Assembly: GCF_002975435.1 (NCBI RefSeq)
Contig: NZ_PCPT01000002.1
Coordinates: 1 to 64,000, forward strand
Direction of reading: 5' to 3'
Length of the DNA: 64,000 nt
From: Arthrobacter sp. MYb227
Lineage (GTDB): Bacteria > Actinomycetota > Actinomycetes > Actinomycetales > Micrococcaceae
The notes under the pieces are model-generated. The model searched no databases, was not told the DNA's origin, and saw only the letters and a list, made by a program, of their open reading frames with translations. Position 1 is the stretch's first letter; the number at the start of each line of letters is the position of its first letter. Shown one piece after another: positions 26,715-35,479 of the stretch. A program made the translations under genes and the position numbers.

Positions 26715-27719
26715 CTAGACCCCGGCCGGAACGAGCGCAAACGACTCGTCAAGTTCGGCGGCGAAGCAGCGCTGGTAGTACTCGGAGATGGTGAAGCGTT
26801 CGGCCTCGTCGCATTTGTTGACAAAGGAAAGCCTGAAGGCCAGCCCCGGGTCACGGAAGATGGAGATGTTTTCCGCCCAGGTGATGACCGTGCGCGGAGA
26901 CATCAGCGTGGAAATGTCCCCTGCGGCAAAGCCGTCGCGGGTCAGCGTGGCCACCTGCACCATGGACCGGATTAGCTCAAGGCCCCGGGCGTCGGCCAGG
27001 GCGGGGACCCGGGCCGCGATGATCTTGATTTCCTCCTCCAGCGGGAGGTAGTTCAGCGAGGCGACGATGTTCCAGCGGTCCAGCTGGGCGTGGTTCAGCC
27101 GCTGCACCCCGTGGTAAAGCCCGTTGAGGTTGCCCAGCCCCACGGTGTTGGAGGTGGCGAACAGCCTGAAATGCGGGTGCGGGCGGATGACTCGGTTCTG
27201 ATCGGTCAGCGTGAAGCTGCCCTCGCGCTCGAGCAGACGCTGGATGACGAACATTACGTCCGGGCGCCCGGCATCGTATTCGTCGAAGATCAGCGCCATG
27301 GGCTGGACCATGGCCCACGGAACCACACCTTCTTGGAACCGGGTGGCGGGGGCTCCGTCCTGGATTACCACGGTGTCCTTGCCGACCAGATCTAGCCGGC
27401 TGATGTGCCCGTCGAGGTTCACACGCAGCACCGGCCAGTTCAGCCGGGCGGCGACCTGTTCAATGTGGGTGGACTTTCCGGTGCCGTGCAGCCCCTGGAT
27501 CATGACGCGGCTATTGTGCGTGAAGCCGGCCAAGATGGCCAAGGTGGTGTCCGGGTCGAAACGGTAGGCCGGATCGATGGCGGGCACATGCTCGGTGGGT
27601 TCGGCGAACCTGGCGACGCGTAGATCGCTGTCGATGCCAAAGACCTCGCGCACCGATACGAGTTCCTGGCTCATGAGCTCCGGGTTTGAGGCTGAAAGAT
27701 TTTCCATGCTTGTCACCAT
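26715..27719 (-). CDS. CobS-like MoxR-family AAA+ ATPase
   Basis: A 334-residue ATPase closely resembling the CobS subunit of cobaltochelatase. The segments VREVFGIDSDLRV and YRFDPDTTLAILAGFTHN lie before the Walker A motif GLHGTGKST (residues 76-84). Then come the Walker B LIFDEYDAGRPD, sensor 1 LFATSNTVGLGN and the arginine-finger region. The ATG at 27719 overlaps the stop of the upstream IclR gene (ATGGTGA); an in-frame ATG at 27707 is an alternative. The order iclR - cobS-like - cobT-like, with overlaps, is one operon divergent from xsc. The partner substrate protein is unknown. Confidence 0.87.
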   Translation of the reverse strand: MVTSMENLSASNPELMSQELVSVREVFGIDSDLRVARFAEPTEHVPAIDPAYRFDPDTTLAILAGFTHNSRVMIQGLHGTGKSTHIEQVAARLNWPVLRVNLDGHISRLDLVGKDTVVIQDGAPATRFQEGVVPWAMVQPMALIFDEYDAGRPDVMFVIQRLLEREGSFTLTDQNRVIRPHPHFRLFATSNTVGLGNLNGLYHGVQRLNHAQLDRWNIVASLNYLPLEEEIKIIAARVPALADARGLELIRSMVQVATLTRDGFAAGDISTLMSPRTVITWAENISIFRDPGLAFRLSFVNKCDEAERFTISEYYQRCFAAELDESFALVPAGV

Positions 27720-28552
27720 CCCGCAGCTACAGGTTCGGCCTTCGGGGAACCGAGATCTGAGTGGTCTTCAAGGCGGGCAATGGATTCGGCGGCCAGGCGC
27801 AGGGCTGGAAGTAACTTGAGCAAGTCCTCAATGCTCTTGCGCATCATCGGGGCTTGCACGGCGACACAAAGGTTTGAACGCCCCGAGGTATTCGGGACCA
27901 ACACGGCCAGGCAGACGAGACCATCAAGGAATTCCTGACGGTCAAGGGCGTAGCCGTGCAGGCGAATCTGGGCCAATTCGGCCTCGATCTGGGTCTTGTC
28001 GGTCAGCGTGTGGGCGGTGAAGCGTTGCAATTCCCCGGTGGCGAGCACCCGTTCGCGCTGGGTGGGACCGAATTGGGAAAGGATGAGTTTGCCGCTGGCC
28101 GAGCAATGCACCGGAACCCTGGATCCTGGGCCCAGGTGCACGCGGATCGGCTCGTTGGTTTCCACACGATCAAGGTAGATCACCTCGTTGCCTGACAACG
28201 AGGTGATGTTGCAACTTTCGCCGATTTCGTCGACCAGCCGGCGCAGGATTGCGTGCCGGGTGCCGTGCCGGGTGTCGTTGAGTAGCACGTCCTCGGCCAT
28301 GCGGCGCATGCGTGCACCTGTTCCGTAGTGCCGGCCATCGGATTGCCGGGTTAGCAAGTTGGCACCCTCTAGCTGTTGCAGCATGCGGTGCAGCGTGGGC
28401 TTGGGTAGGCCGGTCTGGTCAACGAGCGATTGCAAGGTAAAGAGCTGGTCGCGGGTGGTGATGAGTTCTAGGAGTGCGAACAGTCGCAGGGCCGGGGTTT
28501 CCCCCTCGACGGCGCCTACGGGTCCCAGCTCCGGTTCCGTGAGATTTTCCAT
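27713..28552 (-). CDS. IclR-family regulator divergent from xsc
   Basis: A 279-residue regulator with an N-terminal winged helix (about 20-85: ALRLFALLELI and LPKPTLHRMLQQLEGANLL) and an IclR effector domain (about 95-265, with VPVHCSASGKLILSQFG). The stop overlaps the CobS-like start. It shares a 192-base intergenic region with xsc, which contains a promoter-like TTGACG/CATAGT pair and an inverted repeat, so it likely regulates xsc-dadA and its own operon. The taurine locus therefore seems to have two regulators, this one and TauR. The effector may be sulfoacetaldehyde or alanine, but that is speculation. Confidence 0.88.
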   Translation of the reverse strand: MENLTEPELGPVGAVEGETPALRLFALLELITTRDQLFTLQSLVDQTGLPKPTLHRMLQQLEGANLLTRQSDGRHYGTGARMRRMAEDVLLNDTRHGTRHAILRRLVDEIGESCNITSLSGNEVIYLDRVETNEPIRVHLGPGSRVPVHCSASGKLILSQFGPTQRERVLATGELQRFTAHTLTDKTQIEAELAQIRLHGYALDRQEFLDGLVCLAVLVPNTSGRSNLCVAVQAPMMRKSIEDLLKLLPALRLAAESIARLEDHSDLGSPKAEPVAAGW

Positions 28553-28624
28553 GATTTGTCCAATCTGCCAATGTGCGAAGTTTCATTAAATAGTATCAGT
28601 GAGAAGAATAAATGGAATAGGGGG

Positions 28625-28652
28625 TTGACGGATGTGACCTGAGTCGCATAGT
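28625..28652 (+). promoter_or_regulatory. Putative sigma-70-type promoter of xsc
   Basis: TTGACG (28625-28630), a 16-base spacer and CATAGT (28647-28652; 4 of 6 to TATAAT). Overlapping its downstream edge is an inverted repeat GTTTTGT (28651-28657) / ACAAAAC (28678-28684), a possible operator. Confidence 0.4.
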
Positions 28653-28744
28653 TTTGTCACTAATCCCGCTTTTGGGAACAAAACGAACCATTTTTTGAGA
28701 CTTTGCTTGTTTGTGAGGTTTCGATACCCCGAAGGAGAGTTGTT

Positions 28745-30550
28745 ATGACCGAAAAGGCCACTTCCCGCGAAGTAACCAAGGGCGCACAGAAGATGACGTC
28801 GTCGGAAGCCTTCGTTGAGACCCTCGTGTCCAACGATGTCACCGACATCTTCGGCATTATGGGCTCGGCGTTCATGGACGCCATGGACATCTTCGCCCCG
28901 GCCGGCATCCGACTGGTCCCGGTGGTCCACGAACAGGGCGCCGCCCACATGGCCGACGGCTATGCACGGGCCTCCGGTCGCCACGGCGTGGTCATCGGCC
29001 AGAACGGCCCGGGCATCTCCAACTGCGTCACCGGCATCGCCGCCGCCTACTGGGCGCACAGCCCGGTCGTCATCATCACCCCGGAGGCCGGAACCAACAC
29101 CATCGGCCTGGGCGGGTTCCAGGAAGCCAACCAGCTCCCGATGTTCCAAGAATTCACCAAGTACCAGGGTCACGTGACCCACCCGAACCGCATGGCCGAA
29201 TTCACCGCACGCTGCTTCGACCGCGCCATGAGCGAAAACGGCCCGACCCAGCTGAACATCCCGCGCGACTACTTCTACGGCGAATCCATCACCGAGATCC
29301 CGGCCCCGCGCCGCGTGGACCGCGGTGCCGGCGGCACCAAGTCACTCGAGGAGGCCATCGAACTGCTCAAGACCGCCAAGAACCCGGTCATCGTCTCCGG
29401 CGGCGGCGTGGTCATGGCCGATGGTGTCGAGGAAGCCAAAGCCCTGGCCGAGCGCCTCGGCGCACCGGTGGTCAACAGCTACCAGCACAACGACTCCTTC
29501 CCCGCCAGCCACCCGCTCTGGGCCGGCCCGCTGGGCTACCAGGGTTCCAAGGCCGGCATGAAGCTGATCTCCGAGGCCGACGTCGTGATCGCCCTAGGCA
29601 CCCGGCTTGGCCCGTTCGGTACCCTGCCACAGTACGGCCAGGCCTACTGGCCCACCGAGGCCAAGATCATCCAGATCGACGCGGACCACACCAAGCTCGG
29701 ACTGGTCAAGAAGATCTCCGTGGGCATCACCGGTGACGCCAAGGCCGTGGCCATCGAACTGGTCAAGCGCCTCGAAGGCACCGAGCTGGCCTCGGATGCC
29801 ACCAAGGCCGAGCGTGCCGCGAACATCAAGGCCGAAAAGGATGCCTGGGAGCAGGAGCTCGCCGCATGGACGCACGAATTGGACGAATACTCCCTGGATG
29901 TCATCGCCGAGGCCGAAGGCGAGGAAGGCAACTGGCTGCACCCGCGCCAGGTGCTGCGTGAACTGGAAAACGCCATGCCGGAAGATGTCATGATCTCCAC
30001 CGACATCGGCAACATCAACTCCGTGGCCCACAGCTACCTGCGCTTCGAGAAGCCGCGCAGCTTCTTCGCCCCGATGTCCTTCGGCAACTGCGGCTACGCG
30101 CTGCCGACCATCATCGGCGCCAAGGCCGCTGCCCCGCACCGTCCGGCGGTTGCCTACGCCGGCGACGGCGCCTGGGCCATGAGCATGGGCGAGGTACTCA
30201 CCGCGGTGCGCCACGACCTGCCGGTCACCGCTGTCGTCTTCCGCAACCGCCAGTGGGGCGCGGAAAAGAAAAACCAGGTCGAGTTCTACAACCGCCGCTT
30301 CATCGCCGGGGAGCTGGACAACGGCGAATCCTTCGCCGAAATGGCCCGTTCCATGGGTGCCGAGGGCATTGTGGTGGACAAGCTGGAGAACGTCGGCGCG
30401 GCCCTGAAGCACGCGCTCAACGCCCAGATGGTCGACGGCAAGACCACCGTCATCGAGGTCATGTGCACCCGCGAACTGGGCGACCCGTTCCGCCGCGATG
30501 CACTCTCCACCCCGGTCCGCCACCTGGAAAAGTACAAGGACTACGTCTAA
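28745..30550 (+). CDS. xsc: Sulfoacetaldehyde acetyltransferase
   Basis: ThDP-dependent desulfonating enzyme: sulfoacetaldehyde plus phosphate gives acetyl phosphate and sulfite. It is 601 residues and has the acetolactate-synthase-like three-domain fold. The catalytic Glu region is VVHEQGAAHMADGYA (Glu about residue 62), and the ThDP-binding motif starts GDGAWAMSMGE at about residue 474 and ends in FRNRQWGAEKKNQ. NQLPMFQEFTKYQGHV and the C-terminal tail LGDPFRRDALSTPVR distinguish Xsc from acetolactate synthases. The ATG at 28745 has AGGAG six to eight bases upstream. It feeds Pta with acetyl phosphate; a sulfite oxidase or exporter is not in the window. Confidence 0.94.
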   Translation: MTEKATSREVTKGAQKMTSSEAFVETLVSNDVTDIFGIMGSAFMDAMDIFAPAGIRLVPVVHEQGAAHMADGYARASGRHGVVIGQNGPGISNCVTGIAAAYWAHSPVVIITPEAGTNTIGLGGFQEANQLPMFQEFTKYQGHVTHPNRMAEFTARCFDRAMSENGPTQLNIPRDYFYGESITEIPAPRRVDRGAGGTKSLEEAIELLKTAKNPVIVSGGGVVMADGVEEAKALAERLGAPVVNSYQHNDSFPASHPLWAGPLGYQGSKAGMKLISEADVVIALGTRLGPFGTLPQYGQAYWPTEAKIIQIDADHTKLGLVKKISVGITGDAKAVAIELVKRLEGTELASDATKAERAANIKAEKDAWEQELAAWTHELDEYSLDVIAEAEGEEGNWLHPRQVLRELENAMPEDVMISTDIGNINSVAHSYLRFEKPRSFFAPMSFGNCGYALPTIIGAKAAAPHRPAVAYAGDGAWAMSMGEVLTAVRHDLPVTAVVFRNRQWGAEKKNQVEFYNRRFIAGELDNGESFAEMARSMGAEGIVVDKLENVGAALKHALNAQMVDGKTTVIEVMCTRELGDPFRRDALSTPVRHLEKYKDYV

Positions 30551-30581
30551 ACCCCTGACGTATTCCAGCAAGATCCGTAAT

Positions 30582-30619
30582 GGGGGCCGCCCGGCCAGAG
30601 TGGGGACCGGACGGCCCCC
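30582..30619 (+). terminator. Hairpin after xsc
   Basis: GGGGGCCGCCCGG (30582-30594) pairs with CCGGACGGCCCCC (30607-30619) with a single mismatch. No T-run. Confidence 0.6.
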
Positions 30620-30725
30620 CGTTACGAACCCGCAGATGTAGTTTCCCCCTGCTTGCCCGGCTGCTGGATGCACGGTTGAGGTGCCAGCGCGGCCGCAAAC
30701 ACGAACTTTCCGATAGGAGCGAAGA

Positions 30726-32063
30726 ATGGTCAACACGCAGACCCCGGAGCATGTTGTAGTCATCGGTGCCGGCATGGTGGGTCTTTCCACCGCCTGGTAC
30801 CTGCAGGAACGCGGCGTCAAGGTCACCATCGTGGACCGCGAAGGAGTGGCCGCGGGTTCCTCCTGGGGCAACGCGGGCTGGCTTACCCCGGCGCTCACAC
30901 TTCCGCTGAGCGAACCCTCGGTGCTGACCTATGGGCTGAAGACCATGTTCGACCCTGCCTCGCCGCTGTATATCCCACTGTCCGCCAAGCCCTCGCTGAT
31001 CCGCTTCCTGCTGGGCTTCGCGCGGCACTGCACGCCCGGAAAATGGCGCGAGGCCATGGCGGTCTTCAGCGAAATCGGGGCCACCGGACTCGACGCCTTC
31101 GACGAGCTTGCCGAGGGCAGCAGCATCACTAAATCCGCACACACCACCTCGAAAATGCAGGCCAGCGACGGATCCGACGCAGGGTCGGTGGCGTTGGCCA
31201 CGGGCATGAGCGAAAAAACCAAGCCGGCCGAACCTTTCCTCACGGGGTTCAAGAACCTCAAGGACCGCGACGCGCTGCTGCACGAGTTCGAGGGCATCCG
31301 CGCCTCCGGCGGCAAGGTCGAGTTCGACCTGCTCAGTGCCGATGAGATCCGCTCCATGGAACCAACCCTTGGCGACGGCGTCAAGGCCGGCGTGCAGATC
31401 CACGACCAGCGCTTCATTAACCCACCAAAATTCATGGATTCACTGGCCGACTCGGTGCTGGCCCGCGGTGCGCAGATCGTCACCGACTTCGACGTGGTTG
31501 ACATCCGCGAGCACGCCAACGGCGTCGAGGTCATCGATGCGCAGGGCCGGATCCAGCATGCCGACTCGGTGGTCATCGCCTCCGGAGCCTGGTTGGGGCA
31601 GCTTGCCAAGAAGTTCGGCGTCAAGCGCGTGGTCCAGGCCGGGCGCGGGTACTCCTTCACCGTTCTTCCCGAGGTCATGCCGACCCACCCGATCTACTTC
31701 CCGTCCCAGCGCGTGGCCTGCACCCCATTGGGGGACCGCTTCCGGGTCGCCGGCACCATGGAATTCCGCGATGCCGACCACCCACTGGAGCCCAAACGCA
31801 TTGAGGCGATCGTTGCCGCAGCCTCCCCGCTGTTCACCGGCATCAACTGGGAAGACCGCCAGGAGGAGTGGGTCGGGTCCCGCCCCTGCACCACCGACGG
31901 CCTGCCGTTGATCGGGGCAACTCGTTCATCCCGCGTGCATGTGGCCGGCGGCCACGGCATGTGGGGCGTGGCACTGGGCCCGCTGACCGGAAAGATGCTT
32001 GCCGCCTCGATCACCGGAGAATCGGTGCCTGCCATCATGCGGCATTTCAACCCGTTGCGCTGA
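30726..32063 (+). CDS. dadA: FAD-dependent D-amino acid dehydrogenase (DadA-like)
   Basis: A 445-residue DAO-family flavoprotein that would oxidise D-alanine to pyruvate and ammonia and pass electrons to the respiratory chain. The N-terminal dinucleotide motif is VVIGAGMVGLSTAWYLQERG, and the C-terminal family block reads IGATRSSRVHVAGGHGMWG. The ATG at 30726 follows AGGAG by seven bases. It is 175 bases after xsc on the same strand and is closed by its own terminator. With alanine racemase at 15485 it forms a complete L-Ala -> D-Ala -> pyruvate loop that regenerates the amino acceptor for taurine aminotransferase. Confidence 0.88.
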   Translation: MVNTQTPEHVVVIGAGMVGLSTAWYLQERGVKVTIVDREGVAAGSSWGNAGWLTPALTLPLSEPSVLTYGLKTMFDPASPLYIPLSAKPSLIRFLLGFARHCTPGKWREAMAVFSEIGATGLDAFDELAEGSSITKSAHTTSKMQASDGSDAGSVALATGMSEKTKPAEPFLTGFKNLKDRDALLHEFEGIRASGGKVEFDLLSADEIRSMEPTLGDGVKAGVQIHDQRFINPPKFMDSLADSVLARGAQIVTDFDVVDIREHANGVEVIDAQGRIQHADSVVIASGAWLGQLAKKFGVKRVVQAGRGYSFTVLPEVMPTHPIYFPSQRVACTPLGDRFRVAGTMEFRDADHPLEPKRIEAIVAAASPLFTGINWEDRQEEWVGSRPCTTDGLPLIGATRSSRVHVAGGHGMWGVALGPLTGKMLAASITGESVPAIMRHFNPLR

Positions 32064-32087
32064 TCGCCGTTTGGCGTAACGAGGAAA

Positions 32088-32133
32088 GGTGCGTGTGGTG
32101 TGGTGCTTTTGCGGGCATCGCTCCACACGCACC
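32088..32133 (+). terminator. Hairpin after dadA
   Basis: GGTGCGTGTGG (32088-32098) pairs perfectly with CCACACGCACC (32123-32133), followed by GAAAA. Confidence 0.6.
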
Positions 32134-32274
32134 GAAAACCCGCACTTGGTGGCAAGAGACCGCGGTACAAATTCCATGAGTGCCTCCTACCGGCCATCAT
32201 CTAATAGTGACTCCGTGGCCACCGGGCTAGGATCGGAACCAAGCTATTGAAACTGGTGTGAATCGGGGGAGCAC

Positions 32275-33534
32275 ATGACACAGGGATATTTTGCCGTGAT
32301 CGATACGGAAACCACGGGACTATTCCCCGGGAACCATGATCGCATTGCGGAGATTGCGGTGGTCACCCTGGATAGATCCGGCACGGTGCTAGACCGTTGG
32401 GAGACTCTGGTAAACCCCGAGCGGGACCTTGGCAAGCAATCCATCCACGGCATCCGGGCCAAAGACATTCTTGATGCACCGCGCTTTGTCGACATCGCCG
32501 ACGAGCTCGACTGGCGATTATCCGGAACCATTATCGTGGGACACAACCTAAGCTTTGATGCACGTTTTCTAGGATCCGAATTCCAGCGTGCGGGACTGGC
32601 CCTGCCGGATTACTACCTGCCCCGCGGCTTGTGCACCATGCAGATGGCCCACGAATACCTGCCCGGCGCCGGACGCTCCCTGCAGGACTGTTGCGATTCC
32701 TTCAGCATCGAGCTGCGCCATGCGCACAGTGCCGGAGACGATGCGCAAGCCACAGCGGTGCTCCTATCCCGTTATATAGACCTTGACCCAGACCTCGATG
32801 ACTGGGATTACTTGCTGGCCCAAGCCGCGGCAACCAGCTGGCATGAGACTCCGCCAGACACGCTGCGTTCACCGGTGCACCGTTCTTCCGCCGAATCCGC
32901 TCAAACGCATTTTGTTGATCGGATCGTGGTGCGCCTGCCGGAGATCACCGGTCCGGCAGCACATCAGGAATACCTCGCATTGCTCGACCGCGCGCTGCTC
33001 GATAGATATCTGTCGGCCCATGAACAATCGGCGCTGGTACGGCTGGCCGAAGAATTGGAACTGAGTAAAACCACGGTGATGGAATTGCACGGCCAATACT
33101 TCTCCTCGGTTGCCGATACTGCCTGGGCCGATGGTGTGCTTACCGCCGAAGAATTACAGGATCTCGCCACCATGGCCGAGCTGTTGCAAATTCCAGCCGA
33201 TCAGCTCGCATCTGCATCGCTTGCCCGTGAACTCTCTCCTAGTTCCGGACCATCACCGACCGGAGCTGCCGCATCATTCTTTGAACCCGGGGATCTGATT
33301 GTGCTCACCGGAGATATGACGAGGAGTCGTAGCCTGATAGAGGCCGAACTTGAATCCGCTGGTTACCTCGCCCACCCCGCGGTAACGAAGAAGGTGAAAT
33401 TACTGGTGGCAGCCGATCCAGACAGTCTCTCCGGCAAAGCTCGCAAGGCGCGATCCTATGGCATCCCGGTGGTGGGGGAGGAATACCTCTGGAATCAGGT
33501 CCTGAATCCGCTAACCCCCTCACGCCAAGGTTGA
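32275..33534 (+). CDS. DnaQ-like 3'-5' exonuclease with C-terminal BRCT domain
   Basis: A 419-residue protein with a DEDDh exonuclease domain (about 1-170). ExoI is FAVIDTETTGLFPG (Asp and Glu), ExoII is IVGHNLSFDARFLG, and ExoIII is in RHAHSAGDDAQATAVLL. The middle part (about 215-315) resembles a TerB-like helical domain (LTAEELQDLATMAELL). The C-terminal BRCT domain (about 335-415) begins DLIVLTGDMTRSRSLIEAEL. Such proteins serve in repair or editing as stand-alone epsilon-like factors. It marks the boundary between the taurine and steroid regions and has no operon partner. Confidence 0.88.
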   Translation: MTQGYFAVIDTETTGLFPGNHDRIAEIAVVTLDRSGTVLDRWETLVNPERDLGKQSIHGIRAKDILDAPRFVDIADELDWRLSGTIIVGHNLSFDARFLGSEFQRAGLALPDYYLPRGLCTMQMAHEYLPGAGRSLQDCCDSFSIELRHAHSAGDDAQATAVLLSRYIDLDPDLDDWDYLLAQAAATSWHETPPDTLRSPVHRSSAESAQTHFVDRIVVRLPEITGPAAHQEYLALLDRALLDRYLSAHEQSALVRLAEELELSKTTVMELHGQYFSSVADTAWADGVLTAEELQDLATMAELLQIPADQLASASLARELSPSSGPSPTGAAASFFEPGDLIVLTGDMTRSRSLIEAELESAGYLAHPAVTKKVKLLVAADPDSLSGKARKARSYGIPVVGEEYLWNQVLNPLTPSRQG

Positions 33535-33647
33535 GTCCGGGCTAACGGTACCATCGGTTTCGGCCCGCTAGTATGCTCGAATCATCAGCGGAGGTACCCC
33601 CCCCGCAAAACGTGCCATCTTGAAGGCTCACCCAACGCGGAGTGCTG

Positions 33648-34139
33648 ATGTCTGACAAAGACCCCGACGCCGGAAATCCCGATAAAATGGATCCCCATGA
33701 GCTGAACCCCAACGTTGTTGGCATCGGTGAGCGTCGGTTGCGCTGTCAGCTACCGTACCTGTGAACTGATGCAGAACGAGGAAATCAACCACACCCGGTG
33801 CGCGAGCTAGATGATTTCGACCCACGAGGAGACCGCACCATCATCGAGTACTCCTGAAATCGGCTTGAACGGCTACAGGATGAGGAACTGGTGTCCATCA
33901 AGGCAAAACTTGGCATTTCGCCGACCCTGCGCAAACGCCTCGTGCGTGAACTCGCACCTGGCCCCGAGATCGAGTACCGGTTCCTAGATCCCGCCGACGA
34001 GGAAATAGAACTGTTGAATCGCCCTGGGCCTGAATATGGCACCTTTGCTCGGTGCAACAAGGATTTCTGGCAAAGCCGCAATAATGTGAAAATTAGCCTC
34101 CGATGTCCGGAAAGTTCAAAGTACTCCTTTTCCCCGTGA
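33648..34139 (+). pseudogene. Decayed reading frame interrupted by two in-frame TGA codons
   Basis: An ATG at 33648 with GGAG at 33639-33642 opens a frame that reads MSDKDPDAGNPDKMDPHELN up to TGA at 33762-33764. The same frame then continues with coding-like, GC-third-rich sequence (HPVRELDDFDPRGDRTIIEY) to a second TGA at 33855-33857. It goes on again (NRLERLQDEELVSIKAKLGI, then SPTLRKRLVRELAPGPEIEY) to a stop at 34137-34139. All three pieces share one frame, total 163 sense-or-TGA codons. I do not recognise the protein. Nonsense decay is the simplest reading; the last third has lower GC3 and may have drifted. Confidence 0.5.
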
Positions 34140-34444
34140 CAAAGAGCGCTCCATACGGGTGGCTCGACTACTGCGTTAAAAGGATGAAGCTGTCGAATAC
34201 AGTCCACGAGGTGAACTTTGCTCCGTGAGTTTGGGATATCTAGTGGGGGGACAAACGTTGGCTTGGTGGGTGGTGAAGGTAAGCGGGAACGACTATTGGA
34301 TAGTCACCAAAAGAGCCTCATAGCCTGTTACGGGAGGGGCTCCGGGAACTGGAAACCAAGAATTCCCCGGACGAGTGAGCACGAGCGGCTCGCCATCCGG
34401 GGAAAACTGTATGGGATTTTCTAGCTGCGCAAAGGCACGTGGAA
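34140..34444. other. Intergenic, no supported gene
   Basis: Only a hairpin TTCCCCGGA (34363-34371) / TCCGGGGAA (34396-34404) is visible. A 68-codon open frame at 34218 shows no ribosome site or family likeness. Confidence 0.4.
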
Positions 34445-35371
34445 CTATACGGCTGCTGTAACTACCGATGATTCGAATGCAGCCAGTGGTTCGGCACCTT
34501 CGTGGGAGTGCCCCCAGTAGCTTTCGGCGGTGATTTCCTCGGAGGTGTAGTACTTCTCATCGACAATCATGCCATCGGTGCCATACTCGATGTCCCAGCC
34601 GCCCGGAGCCCGGACGTAGAAGGAAACCATGTGGTCGTTCGTGTGGCGGCCCAGGGACGCGGTGATGTTAAAGTCCATCTGGCGGACCTTGTCGTAGGCG
34701 CGGCCCACGGTGTCCAGATCTTCGACCTCAACCATCAGGTGCACAAGGCCCGGTGCCTCGCCGTGCGGGGCCGGTCCCATGGCCAGCGAGTGGTGGCGCT
34801 CATTACAGCCGTAGAAGCGGAAACGGGTAGCCGGGCGCTGCGGGCCAAGACGGACGGCGCCGCGCGGCAGGAAGCCGAGTACCTCGGTGTAAAACGAGGT
34901 GGTCTCCTCCATCTTGGTGGTTGGCAGTACCACGTGGCCCATGCCCTGCGCTCCGGTGATGAATTTCTGTGCGTATCCGGTTTTCAGCGGGGTGTGGTCC
35001 ATGCGCGGACCAAAGAAAATTTCCACAGGGGTGCCGGCCGGGTCCGTGAAGGTAATGACCTGTTCTAGACCGCGCTCGTCGTTCTGTTCCTCATTCAGCC
35101 AGGTCACCTCGACGCCGGAGGCCTCTACGTCCTTGGCCACGGCTGCCAGAGCAAAGTGGTCGCGAACTTCCCAGCCCACGGCCACTACACGGTCGGAATC
35201 GCCGGGAAGTACGATGAGGCGAGCCTCGCGCTCATCCATGCGTAGGTAGATTCCATCCGGGTTCGGCCCGATGGTCTCGGCAAATCCTAGTGCCTCAACC
35301 GTCAGCTCGCGCCAGCGTGCGATGTGTTGTGTCTGGACCTTCAGGTAGCCCAGGCCTCGAATGTGAGTCAT
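34445..35371 (-). CDS. hsaC: Extradiol dioxygenase, 3,4-DHSA type (HsaC)
   Basis: Fe(II)-dependent meta-cleavage of the catecholic secosteroid 3,4-DHSA to 4,9-DSHA. It is 308 residues with two vicinal-oxygen-chelate domain pairs. The 2-His-1-carboxylate triad is visible: His146 in GMGHVVLP, His211 in GLVHLMVE and Glu262 in WDIEYGTDG. It resembles biphenyl-2,3-diol 1,2-dioxygenases; the adjacent HsaA and the KstD/Ksh genes favour the steroid substrate. GAGGA lies four to five bases before the ATG at 35371. It is co-directional with the 71-residue protein and HsaA, being last in that unit. Confidence 0.9.
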   Translation of the reverse strand: MTHIRGLGYLKVQTQHIARWRELTVEALGFAETIGPNPDGIYLRMDEREARLIVLPGDSDRVVAVGWEVRDHFALAAVAKDVEASGVEVTWLNEEQNDERGLEQVITFTDPAGTPVEIFFGPRMDHTPLKTGYAQKFITGAQGMGHVVLPTTKMEETTSFYTEVLGFLPRGAVRLGPQRPATRFRFYGCNERHHSLAMGPAPHGEAPGLVHLMVEVEDLDTVGRAYDKVRQMDFNITASLGRHTNDHMVSFYVRAPGGWDIEYGTDGMIVDEKYYTSEEITAESYWGHSHEGAEPLAAFESSVVTAAV

Positions 35372-35479
35372 TGTTCCTCGCTTAAGGGTTAAGTGTGAAT
35401 TGGTGATGGTGGTTGTGCTGATGCCGCAAGGTGCGGTTAGTGCAGGGCACTAAGCATCCTGGATGCAGTGCCCGGGGTT

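Noticed and set aside
24982-27719. Annotating the pair as true cobaltochelatase for B12 synthesis
   Set aside because: No cobN or other cob gene nearby and the operon context is sulfonate metabolism; only the family likeness is supported.
28745-30550. Acetolactate synthase or glyoxylate carboligase for the ThDP enzyme
   Set aside because: Xsc-type tail and internal motifs, plus tpa and pta in the same region, fit sulfoacetaldehyde acetyltransferase better.
33762-33857. Selenocysteine recoding at the two TGA codons
   Set aside because: No SECIS-like hairpin evident right after the codons, no redox context, and Sec use is not expected in this lineage; decay is simpler.
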